A DNA stretch of 43,894 bases from an uncultured archaeon (lineage in GTDB: Archaea; Nanobdellota; Nanobdellia; Woesearchaeales; CAIVOO01): the NCBI GenBank assembly GCA_903904885.1, contig CAIVED010000034.1, positions 1 through 43,894 on the forward strand, in the 5' to 3' direction. Made by a program: the position numbers and the translations under genes. Below, in pieces: positions 7,855 to 15,120 of the stretch. Every line of letters starts with the position of its first letter. Positions within the stretch are counted from its first letter, which is position 1. The notes below the pieces were generated by a model that worked only from the letters and a program-made list of their open reading frames with translations, did no database searches and was not told the DNA's origin.

Positions 7855-9658
7855 AAACTTCAACATTTACCTTTGATTCTCCCCTTATTTTGCTTATGAC
7901 GTCAGCAAGGTCTTTCAGCGCCAGTTTCATTTTCAGCCAATCAAGGAATTTATTTGATTCCTCCTGGTTTGGGGTGAACATTATTGTTGACCGGTTTTCC
8001 CCAATCTCTACCAGTTTTTTGTTTTCAATTTTTATCAGCGGCTCTCTGTTGTAACTGTAGTCTGAAATATAATCAGGATAGGTCATATTCCTGTTGAAGT
8101 TCGCAAACCTGGAATTCCCGATTTGCCTGATGTTGAAATAGCCGGAGTTGATTTCTTCATCAATATCTTCTGTTCCGTTTGTGTTTTTTGAGGCTATTTT
8201 TATTCTGCTTCCCCCGGAGATTGAGGTCCTTGTTTTTGCGTCGTAGCCGGCGTAGACCTTTTTGAAATCGAGAGGCAGGGAGCTGTATTCTTCCTGCGAA
8301 ATTGCGGGGAAAAGGCCCTTTTCAGGATAGCGGTCATATTCAATGTTGCCGTTCAGCGTGATGTTTTCGGTTATGAAACCGTAGCTGTCCGAATTCCTGT
8401 TTGCCGAAAATAAATCATTGAAAACCTGGATGTTCTTGTTGAAAACAACATAGTAAGCAGACTTGCCTATATTATATATGGAGTATGAATTTTCCTTCTC
8501 TGCGTATAGCCGGTTGTATCTCGCTCCGGGGCAGATAAAAACCCCTGTTTGGTAATTGTTAAAAAGCATGAGCGCCAGCTTAAGGAACCCGCTTGTAAAG
8601 TCCAGATCAACAAGAGAGTAATCCCCGCAATTTCCCTCCAGCTGCTCCGTGAATGCTGGGGCAATGTAGCTTAAAATCCCATTTTTGACTGAAAATGCGC
8701 CGTTCGGCTTTATTATTAAAGACGCGCCTTTGGAGGCATTGAATGTTATGTTTGCATAGGCGCCCTGGAGAAATACGCTCATGTTCTCGGACAGGTTGAA
8801 AACGATTTCATTTGCTTTTTCCCTGTAGGCAACTGAGTATTTGCCGGAATCATCGCAGCTTGATGTGAGGAAAGCCGATGTTCCTGCGATGAGATTCGGG
8901 AATTTTGTTTTGGAATTGTTATTGGCGCATTCTATGCTGGCTGAGAGAAGATTGCCGCTGCTTACACTGAAAACAGAATTGACGATTTTGTCAAAGGTCA
9001 TTGTTTCAACAATGACTCGGTCTGCGGACTTGACGCTGAAAGTGCCTGACTGTCCAGAGAAATCTATTACCTTATTTAGCGTCGGGCCATGCCAGGAAAC
9101 TGAATCTGCGCTTGCAATTGTGAGAGACAACCCATTATAATCGACGCCCCTCGCATTAAAGAATGAAACCCCGTTGTTGTTGGAGAAGGATTTTATGGAG
9201 CCGTCGTTTGCCGCTTCAACTTCGTATTTCTGGCCAGTTTTAGCATTAAGTCTTGAACCGTCACCAAAAACCAAAACATCTCCATCAAAATGAGCCCCTT
9301 TAAGATCCTGCCCGATAATTTTAGGGTCATAACCCTGAGCAGAAAGAGCAGAGTTTAGTGCTGTTCGGTCATAATCACCAAGATTGCCCATATTTGAAGG
9401 GCTAGTTTGGGACAACTGGCTCGCAGTCAGTTCGGACCTTCTTTCACGAGGAATGTCATTAATATGCTGAGCAACAGCAGAAGGGTCATTAATAGTAGCT
9501 AGGTCTCCATTCTGCCAATCAAACTTCTGAGGGTCAGTTTTGTAGTCGCAAACACCTTGATCATCGTCTACGTTTGATCCACTTCCCAAATCAACTCTGC
9601 AAGCAATTGCTTGAAAAGAAAATAATAGAATGAATAATAAAAAAAGCGCTCTCTTCAT
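7847..9658 (-). CDS. Large exported protein with beta-solenoid-like repeats
   Basis: The 603-residue product starts with a clear signal peptide (MKRALFLLFILLFSFQAIAC); the Cys at its end could be a lipidation or disulfide residue. The mature region alternates short strands of the type VLVFGDGSRLNAKTGQKYEV and VSFFNARGVDYNGLSLTIA, suggesting a stacked beta-strand or beta-helix architecture, and ends in a charged helical tail. A TATA-like GATATTTAAATATTG centred about 28 bp upstream supports the ATG at 9658. It converges on pilin-like paralog A. The first 150 codons are more AT-rich than the rest. No enzymatic motif was recognised. Confidence 0.8.
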   Translation of the reverse strand: MKRALFLLFILLFSFQAIACRVDLGSGSNVDDDQGVCDYKTDPQKFDWQNGDLATINDPSAVAQHINDIPRERRSELTASQLSQTSPSNMGNLGDYDRTALNSALSAQGYDPKIIGQDLKGAHFDGDVLVFGDGSRLNAKTGQKYEVEAANDGSIKSFSNNNGVSFFNARGVDYNGLSLTIASADSVSWHGPTLNKVIDFSGQSGTFSVKSADRVIVETMTFDKIVNSVFSVSSGNLLSASIECANNNSKTKFPNLIAGTSAFLTSSCDDSGKYSVAYREKANEIVFNLSENMSVFLQGAYANITFNASKGASLIIKPNGAFSVKNGILSYIAPAFTEQLEGNCGDYSLVDLDFTSGFLKLALMLFNNYQTGVFICPGARYNRLYAEKENSYSIYNIGKSAYYVVFNKNIQVFNDLFSANRNSDSYGFITENITLNGNIEYDRYPEKGLFPAISQEEYSSLPLDFKKVYAGYDAKTRTSISGGSRIKIASKNTNGTEDIDEEINSGYFNIRQIGNSRFANFNRNMTYPDYISDYSYNREPLIKIENKKLVEIGENRSTIMFTPNQEESNKFLDWLKMKLALKDLADVISKIRGESKVNVEVST

Positions 9659-9666
9659 AACTTGAA

Positions 9667-10218
9667 TTAATCTAGGCTGATATTTAAATATTGTGCCAAT
9701 TTCTTAAGTTTGTCTTGGCTCATATTCTCTACGACAGCGTAAACGCTATGTGGGCCATATTTCTTAATCTCTGAAGGATTTGTGCCTGTTATATTAGTAA
9801 TTTTAGTATCAAGTGTCAAAATTCTAAAACCTAAGGCATTACCCCAAAATAACAAAGAACCAAGCTCTTCATTTTTAATTTCGTCATCCATCAACTTTGG
9901 AAATAACTTTTCCATTTTCTTAGGATCTTTGAACAATGAATAACCTTGCGCAAATGAGTCCAGGGTAAATTTATCCTTACTAACTATCTTTTTAGCTCCA
10001 GGCACCACCCTATCTTTATCATTATAAATATCATCCCAAGGATACGCATACATTGCAGGTTTTTCTTCTTCCTTCTTGTCTTCCGCCAGAATCACTCTTG
10101 GCACTGCAAGAACTATGCCTGAAGCTGTTGCTCCGCTTACTAGTGTATCCAGGAATTGCCGCCTGTTCATAAGGCGAGAGAATCCTCTATTCTTTATAAA
10201 CTTTTCGTATGTTGTCAC
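9667..10218 (-). CDS. Tat-exported protein of unknown function
   Basis: The 183-residue protein carries a twin-arginine signal (MNRRQFLDTLVSGATASGIV, near residues 17-36), with a cleavage-like VILAED. After it comes an acidic and lysine-rich domain without a recognised family (AYPWDDIYNDKDRVVPGAKK, then SVYAVVENMSQDKLKKLAQYL). The GTG start at 10218 lies about 28 bp from a TATA box shared with the divergent GGDEF gene; an internal ATG at 10170 would give a more typical Tat signal length. Tat export implies the protein folds, perhaps with a cofactor, before secretion. Confidence 0.75.
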   Translation of the reverse strand: MTTYEKFIKNRGFSRLMNRRQFLDTLVSGATASGIVLAVPRVILAEDKKEEEKPAMYAYPWDDIYNDKDRVVPGAKKIVSKDKFTLDSFAQGYSLFKDPKKMEKLFPKLMDDEIKNEELGSLLFWGNALGFRILTLDTKITNITGTNPSEIKKYGPHSVYAVVENMSQDKLKKLAQYLNISLD

Positions 10219-10241
10219 GTTTTAGTAACAAAAATAGTAAG

Positions 10242-10251
10242 ATTTATAAAT
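10242..10251. promoter_or_regulatory. Shared palindromic TATA box between Tat-protein and GGDEF genes
   Basis: ATTTATAAAT reads as a TATA box on both strands. Its centre is about 28 bp from the GTG at 10218 (minus) and about 25 bp from the ATG at 10272 (plus), so a single symmetric TBP site could drive both leaderless genes in opposite directions. Confidence 0.6.
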
Positions 10252-10271
10252 GACCGGCAATTAATATGACC

Positions 10272-11171
10272 ATGACAAAAAGAATTAGTGCTCGTTTAGA
10301 AGGCAGAGACCCAAGAACCGGCCTTTTAAGAGGGGATGACCTCACTCAAAAAGTTTTGTCAACATTCAATGAATGTGCGGTAAAATTTGATATGCAAACA
10401 GAAAGCAAAACTCCTTACTCCCTGATTATTTTTGACGTAGATTATTTCAAGGCTCTAAACGATATGCTGGGCTATAATTATGGGAACACTGCGCTAAGAG
10501 GCATCGGAGAGATATTGCTTGAGCGAGAGTCACGCAGCGAATTTATCGGTGTTCTGGGAAGGTATGGCGGCGAAGAATTTCTTGTTGCTCTGCCATACAC
10601 CCCAAGTAAAAGAGCAAAGTATATAGCAGATGAAATAAGGGAAGCCATAGAAAATTACTCGTTTTTAGATCCAAAAACCCAGAAAAGGTCTCTTAAAAAA
10701 TTCATAACATCCAGTTTTGGCGTCAGGACAATCGACATAGGCTGCCTAGTCAAAAGGCTAAGAAAAATTCCTCAAGAAGAAAGGGAAATTGAGTTGAAAA
10801 AAACTTTTGAAAAACTTATGGACGATTCAACCTGTGCTCTGGAATATGCAAAATTCATGGGCAAGAACAGGGTTGCTGTTTTTAGCAGGTACCTTGAAGA
10901 AGAAATGAGAAATCTAAGCACCATCAGAAATTTTTACTTTCAGAATTCATCAAAAATGCCAAGAAACTTAAAAATGATGTTTGATTCTGATTACTGCTCA
11001 CAAAATCCCGAAATTGCTGGCATGATAAAAACACATTTCAGGATAATAAGAAGGGAAATAAACCCTAAAGACACAAGAACAAAGGCGTTATTTGCCGACA
11101 ATTTATACAGAATGGCTTCTGAAAACGCAGACAAAAGAGAATTCCTGGAATTCGCCCGAGAATTTTCCTAA
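10272..11171 (+). CDS. GGDEF-domain protein, predicted diguanylate cyclase
   Basis: The protein (299 residues from 10272; an ATG at 10266 adds two) contains a GGDEF domain in its first 210 residues. IIFDVDYFKALNDMLGYNYG provides the metal-binding Asp (D-x-D), the F-K and the N-D contacts, and RYGGEEFLVAL is the catalytic loop in the active GGEEF form. NRVAVFSR is the usual final strand. The RxxD inhibitory site is not present at its normal position (EFIG there). A helical C-terminal region of about 90 residues is unrecognised. There is no membrane segment or sensor domain. Active homologs condense two GTP into cyclic di-GMP; such domains are uncommon in archaea. It is divergent from a Tat-exported protein. 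Confidence 0.88.
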   Translation: MTKRISARLEGRDPRTGLLRGDDLTQKVLSTFNECAVKFDMQTESKTPYSLIIFDVDYFKALNDMLGYNYGNTALRGIGEILLERESRSEFIGVLGRYGGEEFLVALPYTPSKRAKYIADEIREAIENYSFLDPKTQKRSLKKFITSSFGVRTIDIGCLVKRLRKIPQEEREIELKKTFEKLMDDSTCALEYAKFMGKNRVAVFSRYLEEEMRNLSTIRNFYFQNSSKMPRNLKMMFDSDYCSQNPEIAGMIKTHFRIIRREINPKDTRTKALFADNLYRMASENADKREFLEFAREFS

Positions 11172-11530
11172 TGTTTATATCCTTTATGATGGGCGGCTAT
11201 CCTATTCCAGCCGGGTCCGAGGATATCATCTTCTGTCCCGAATGCGATTACAGGCTCCTGAGCAAAGTAATCTTTATGCCTTGAAAAGTATTGTTCTATC
11301 CGAGAAACTAACCTTCTAGGGTAAGGACCCCGCGCATACAAAAACGGCCCTTCCCGGTCAAGGGGGAGTGCCCCTTTACTTGACATCAGCATTCTGTTCA
11401 GTTCTGTTAAGACTCTTTGAGCATATTCTTGTTTAGGCTGCGCCATAATGCCATACCATTTTCTGTTATCCACAAGAAGGTCATTTACCAAAACCCCCAG
11501 TTCGGGCAAAGTATCTGTTGCGTTTCTCAT
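11168..11530 (-). CDS. Hypothetical protein, 120 residues
   Basis: The ATG at 11530 has a TATA-like ATTTAAAT centred about 27 bp upstream, which supports it as a real leaderless gene. The product is soluble, with a helical N-terminal half (LPELGVLVNDLLVDNRKWYG) and a basic aromatic second half (FLYARGPYPRRLVSRIEQYF). It converges on the GGDEF gene with a 4 bp overlap of the two ends. No family was recognised; the spacing to other minus-strand genes leaves it as a single-gene unit. Confidence 0.65.
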   Translation of the reverse strand: MRNATDTLPELGVLVNDLLVDNRKWYGIMAQPKQEYAQRVLTELNRMLMSSKGALPLDREGPFLYARGPYPRRLVSRIEQYFSRHKDYFAQEPVIAFGTEDDILGPGWNRIAAHHKGYKH

Positions 11531-11712
11531 AAGCTAGTTAATGAGTTCCTCCTATTTAAATATTTGTAATATATTTTATAATCTATATTTTCGTGTTTAA
11601 TACATCTGCTTTGCCCTATTTAAGCCTTTCTATTTTTTACCATGCTGTAGTGACAAAATATGCCTAAACTACAATCAAAAGTTTTATATATCTTGATAAA
11701 CTAAGCACGGGC
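11531..11712. other. Intergenic region with outward promoters
   Basis: This AT-rich stretch holds TATA elements for the minus-strand gene (11553-11560) and for the plus-strand RelB-like gene (GTTTTATATATC, about 11681-11692, 26 bp before the ATG). No further gene, repeat or RNA structure was seen. Confidence 0.5.
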
Positions 11713-11868
11713 ATGGCAGAAACAATTTGCATACCAAAAGAAGAATTTAACCTTATGAAGGAAGAACTAAAAACTTTAAGGGAATCGCAAATATACCGGC
11801 GCCTTCTCGAATTTGAGCAGAATATTGTAAAAGGAAAAAAACTAACACGTGCTGATTTAGGATTTTAA
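11713..11868 (+). CDS. RelB-like small antitoxin
   Basis: This 51-residue gene has a TATA box 26 bp upstream of its ATG. The sequence begins ICIPKEEFNLMKEELKTL and continues with a helix ending NIVKGKKLTRADLGF. That resembles short archaeal RelB-type antitoxins, in which an 'I-x-K-E-E-Y-x-x-L' helix is followed by 'L-E-x-x-E-x-x-x-x-G-[KR]'. Its 3' end overlaps the 3' end of the RelE-like gene by 12 bp in convergent orientation. Toxin-antitoxin partners are normally co-directional, so either this is a convergent pair or the antitoxin belongs to another toxin. Confidence 0.6.
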   Translation: MAETICIPKEEFNLMKEELKTLRESQIYRRLLEFEQNIVKGKKLTRADLGF

Positions 11869-12174
11869 CCTTATCTTATTTATTGTATTCTTTTGTTTCC
11901 CTTTGCTTGTTTTCATCTCGTACTCAAAAACATACACCTCCTGGGAATATTCAATTATTTTGAAGTAAAGCCTTATTGGCGGGCGCAGATTCTTGACCTC
12001 ATAAATATGCAATTTTGAATCCAGCAGCTTGCCTGCAAAAGGACCGAGAAGCTCTATCTTATCGAGCAGGCGGGAAATGATATTCTTTAAATTATTATCC
12101 CTTGCCAATCCCTTTAGCTGTGAAATCATCACCTCATCAAAAACCAGTTTCCATTTTTCTTCCATAGGCTTCAT
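11857..12174 (-). CDS. RelE/ParE/HigB-like toxin-family protein
   Basis: The 105-residue protein resembles the RelE superfamily: an N-terminal helical part (FDEVMISQLKGLARDNNLKN), then strands carrying LLDSKLHIYEVKNLRPPIRL and YFKIIEYSQEVYVFEYEMKT, then a Lys-rich end (SKGKQKNTINKIRLK). The 'H/L-Y-E-x-[KR]' strand and following 'R-x-Y/F' are typical of phage-derived Gp49/HigB-like members that cut ribosome-bound mRNA. Its ATG overlaps the stop of the membrane-protein gene upstream (ATGA), so it appears to be transcribed with the giant envelope operon, which is odd for a toxin. Confidence 0.65.
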   Translation of the reverse strand: MKPMEEKWKLVFDEVMISQLKGLARDNNLKNIISRLLDKIELLGPFAGKLLDSKLHIYEVKNLRPPIRLYFKIIEYSQEVYVFEYEMKTSKGKQKNTINKIRLKS

Positions 12175-12836
12175 TTTCTGTGGGTCTTAAAATATAAAAC
12201 CTTCCTCCCAATGTAGAGGGAAAAGAAGCTTAGAAAAAGCCCGATTACGACCAGCCTGACAAAGTCAATGTTGGCCACGTACATCAGCAGGGATGCTGCA
12301 ACAAAAAGAACAGCCACCACAAGATAGGGCAGCAAAAGATGCCTTATCTTAACAGTGCCAAAATAAAACCCCTTCTTAATTCCGAGAAAAACCCGCCCTT
12401 CCAGGGCTGTGAAAAAATAAACCAGGTTGAAAAAATGGACCATCAGAACCGTGGTTATTAAAAACACCAGCAGGGCGGCAGGATTGCCGTCCGAGAAAAG
12501 CCGGCTAAAAAAAAGCACAGGAATCGTGAAAATCAGGGCCATCAAAACAAATGAAAGCATGTACCTCGGCCACAGTTTAATCTCAAGCTTCTTTTCCGCA
12601 GCAGTCAGGTAAGCCAGCATGGTCAAAACAGTATAGGACAGGAAATTCAGCGCCAGCAGCCCGATAAAGATGAAAAATATCAGGAACGCCTCCCTTGCGC
12701 CTGCCAGTTCAGTCAAAATCGTTGAGGAGAAAAAAGAGAGAGCATTGGCTGAGAAATAAAAAACCGCCAGGAAAATTGCATAGCAGCAGAAAACCTTCAG
12801 ATATTCAAAAAGGGAAAACCCGAAAAATTTTTTCAT
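12171..12836 (-). CDS. Polytopic membrane protein, about six TM helices
   Basis: The 221-residue protein is almost entirely hydrophobic with about six helices (for example YLKVFCCYAIFLAVFYFSA near the N-terminus and RLVVIGLFLSFFSLYIG near the C-terminus) and short basic loops, ending FKTHRK. No transporter or enzyme signature was found. It begins 1 bp after the stop of the large exported protein gene and overlaps the RelE-like gene by ATGA, so it is a coupled member of the operon running from 21696. It could be an assembly or export partner for the large envelope proteins; that is inference from context. Confidence 0.8.
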   Translation of the reverse strand: MKKFFGFSLFEYLKVFCCYAIFLAVFYFSANALSFFSSTILTELAGAREAFLIFFIFIGLLALNFLSYTVLTMLAYLTAAEKKLEIKLWPRYMLSFVLMALIFTIPVLFFSRLFSDGNPAALLVFLITTVLMVHFFNLVYFFTALEGRVFLGIKKGFYFGTVKIRHLLLPYLVVAVLFVAASLLMYVANIDFVRLVVIGLFLSFFSLYIGRKVLYFKTHRK

Positions 12837-12837
12837 T

Positions 12838-15120
12838 TTATATCACTATCTCGCCTGTGGATGAACCGCCGGCAGCTGGGCCCGCACTGGCTCCTGCTGC
12901 GGCTGCAGCAGCAGGGGCTGCTGACCCGGCAAGCGGGGCAACGTAAACTGCAGGAACAAATGCATCCACCACGGTATTGCAGACCCTATTGCCGTTTTTT
13001 CGCAGATACTCGCGTACAAAAGGATCCAAATCGCCCGTATCCTTGAAATCTATGCATGCCTTGCTAAACACCCTTGTTGATTTGATAATAATCGGAAGGG
13101 AAGACGTGCCTGTTGAAGACAGGTCCTTATCACTGCATTTCCCTACGCAGAGGTCAATAACACCAGTTATATTAATCCCGTCAAGAAGCACTACTATTGA
13201 AAACTCCCGTTTTTCAAGCGGCTTGCCCTGCATGTCATAGGCGCTTACCTTCTTTACAATTGCGGGACCGTTCACGGTGTAGGTAACTTTATACCGGTAG
13301 AATGATGTCTGGTTTAGTGTTGTTGTGTTTATTTCAGTCACCAAAAATCTTGTTGCCTGTATGTCTGCGCCCGCCTCGCCGCTGCTTGTAGGCAGGAACC
13401 CGTCCTTAACAAGGTCTTCATAGGCTGTGTCAATCTCGCAAAGGTACCTCTCAGGGTCGGTTACCTGCTTGAACCAGATGTTGTCCTCAAACCATTTATT
13501 AAACATAAGGAAATTGTCATCAACCTTCCACCAGCCGTAGGCCTTTGCCATGTCAAAAAACTGCCCAATTTGGTCAGCTGCTTCCAGTCCCTGAGCTATC
13601 CCGTCTGACACTCTCTTCCTCTGGAGCTGGTGGTCAAGGTCGCCGCTTTTTTGGATGTCATTCAGTTTGGCTTTTGTTTCGTCAGTGCAATCACCATAGG
13701 TGTTTCCTCCGCTTTTTGTGGTCCCTGTCTTGCACTCGAAACTAGTGCCGTCATATTTGAATTCATATAATTTTTTGTCTTTTGCGTCATAAAATGACAT
13801 CTGGGCGGTTCCTGCATAGTCAGTTACAACGCCGTAGCAGTTTCCGTCTGCGCCGTAGGCCATTGTGACTTTCCCTGCAAAGCAGCTGTCCTTGAGAATG
13901 TCTCCCCACAGGCCCTTGCCGGTCATTATGATTGCCTGGTTGCTGTCACCATAGCAGTTCAATGTTTCGTCTCCTTGGCATGCAACGAGATTTTGGCATG
14001 CGCCGAGATTCAGAATTGGATTGCAATAGTACACTTCATTGCCCTTGCTGTCCCACACCTTCTGGCTGTTTGTCTTTTCATTTTCAATGACAGTCATCCC
14101 TGCAGCAGGATGGGAAACGAATTCTGTGCCTGCGCCGAACAGCCCGCCTGAATGCGAGAATCTGTAGTAAGGTATCCCGTTCTGGCTTTCGCAGTTTACT
14201 GTCCAATCCCCCTTGTCAAGGGTTGTTGTGGATGAAGCTTTCTTGTCGATTGTGAACTTGAACGAGCAGCCGTCGCCTTCAAAGGCGCCAATCTTGGTGG
14301 GGTCCATTTTTCCCAGCATGAATTGAGGGATTACAACAGATTTTGATTCGTCTGCCTTGTTTACAAAAATGTAATTTCCATTCCCATCTTGTGCGACATT
14401 ATAGGTAGAAGGAGGGGCTGCTGCGGCGGGATTATTATAATTGCTCATCAGGTAGCTTACCCCTGGCCTTTTCATTTCATCTGGGGTCAAAATCCTTATA
14501 CTGCCTCCCTTGGGATAGTACCAGGTTCCTGTGCCAGGATTGGCTGCATCAAAAACAATAAGATTTCCATCTCCGTCATTATAAACTACCGGTTTTTCAA
14601 AAAGAGGCGGAGTTTTAAGGAAATTGATTATTTTGTCGTCATATTTGGCTGGGTCAACAAGGGTATAAGTTACTGGTGAAGCCGTTTTGTCAGTTGGAGT
14701 GTATTTCAGTGAAGCCTGGGGCCCTGCCGGCGGTGCCGGTGCAGATGGAGCAGCCGTTGAACCAGGCGATGTTTCTGTTTTTGGGGCAACCCCTGAATTT
14801 GTTGCGACATACTTGATATTGGGAGGCGCGTTACTAAGCGTATAACTTTCAACGCTTGAACCTTCAATATAATCCAACTCTCCGTTTGGTAAAATTACAA
14901 TATAATTGCTCGCTGAATCTTGGTAAACAAACGCCCCTGCCAGTTCTGCAGGCGATGCAATAGATGAAGGAACAGCTGCATTATCCACCAGGGTGTAGGT
15001 TATGGTTTTGCCGTCCGAAGTTGTATATGAAATTGACTTCTGAGCGTCAGCTGCAAAAACAGCCGCAGCTAGCAAAACCACCAAAACTGCTCCAAGTCCA
15101 ATCATTATTTTTTGCTTCAT
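12838..15120 (-). CDS. Large exported cysteine-containing protein
   Basis: From the ATG at 15120, coupled by ATGA overlap to the upstream gene, the product has 760 residues. It starts with a signal peptide (MKQKIMIGLGAVLVVLLAAA). The N-terminal part holds two or three repeats of a short unit of the type ISYTTSDGKTITYTLVD and SLKYTPTDKTASPVTYTLVD, joined by Ala/Pro linkers. The middle is rich in Cys (CNPILNLGACQNLVACQGD), suggesting disulfides outside the cell. The C-terminus is Ala/Gly-rich (GSAAPAAAAAAGASAGPAAG). No catalytic motif recognised. Its repeat units suggest a stack of small beta domains. Confidence 0.85.
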   Translation of the reverse strand: MKQKIMIGLGAVLVVLLAAAVFAADAQKSISYTTSDGKTITYTLVDNAAVPSSIASPAELAGAFVYQDSASNYIVILPNGELDYIEGSSVESYTLSNAPPNIKYVATNSGVAPKTETSPGSTAAPSAPAPPAGPQASLKYTPTDKTASPVTYTLVDPAKYDDKIINFLKTPPLFEKPVVYNDGDGNLIVFDAANPGTGTWYYPKGGSIRILTPDEMKRPGVSYLMSNYNNPAAAAPPSTYNVAQDGNGNYIFVNKADESKSVVIPQFMLGKMDPTKIGAFEGDGCSFKFTIDKKASSTTTLDKGDWTVNCESQNGIPYYRFSHSGGLFGAGTEFVSHPAAGMTVIENEKTNSQKVWDSKGNEVYYCNPILNLGACQNLVACQGDETLNCYGDSNQAIIMTGKGLWGDILKDSCFAGKVTMAYGADGNCYGVVTDYAGTAQMSFYDAKDKKLYEFKYDGTSFECKTGTTKSGGNTYGDCTDETKAKLNDIQKSGDLDHQLQRKRVSDGIAQGLEAADQIGQFFDMAKAYGWWKVDDNFLMFNKWFEDNIWFKQVTDPERYLCEIDTAYEDLVKDGFLPTSSGEAGADIQATRFLVTEINTTTLNQTSFYRYKVTYTVNGPAIVKKVSAYDMQGKPLEKREFSIVVLLDGINITGVIDLCVGKCSDKDLSSTGTSSLPIIIKSTRVFSKACIDFKDTGDLDPFVREYLRKNGNRVCNTVVDAFVPAVYVAPLAGSAAPAAAAAAGASAGPAAGGSSTGEIVI

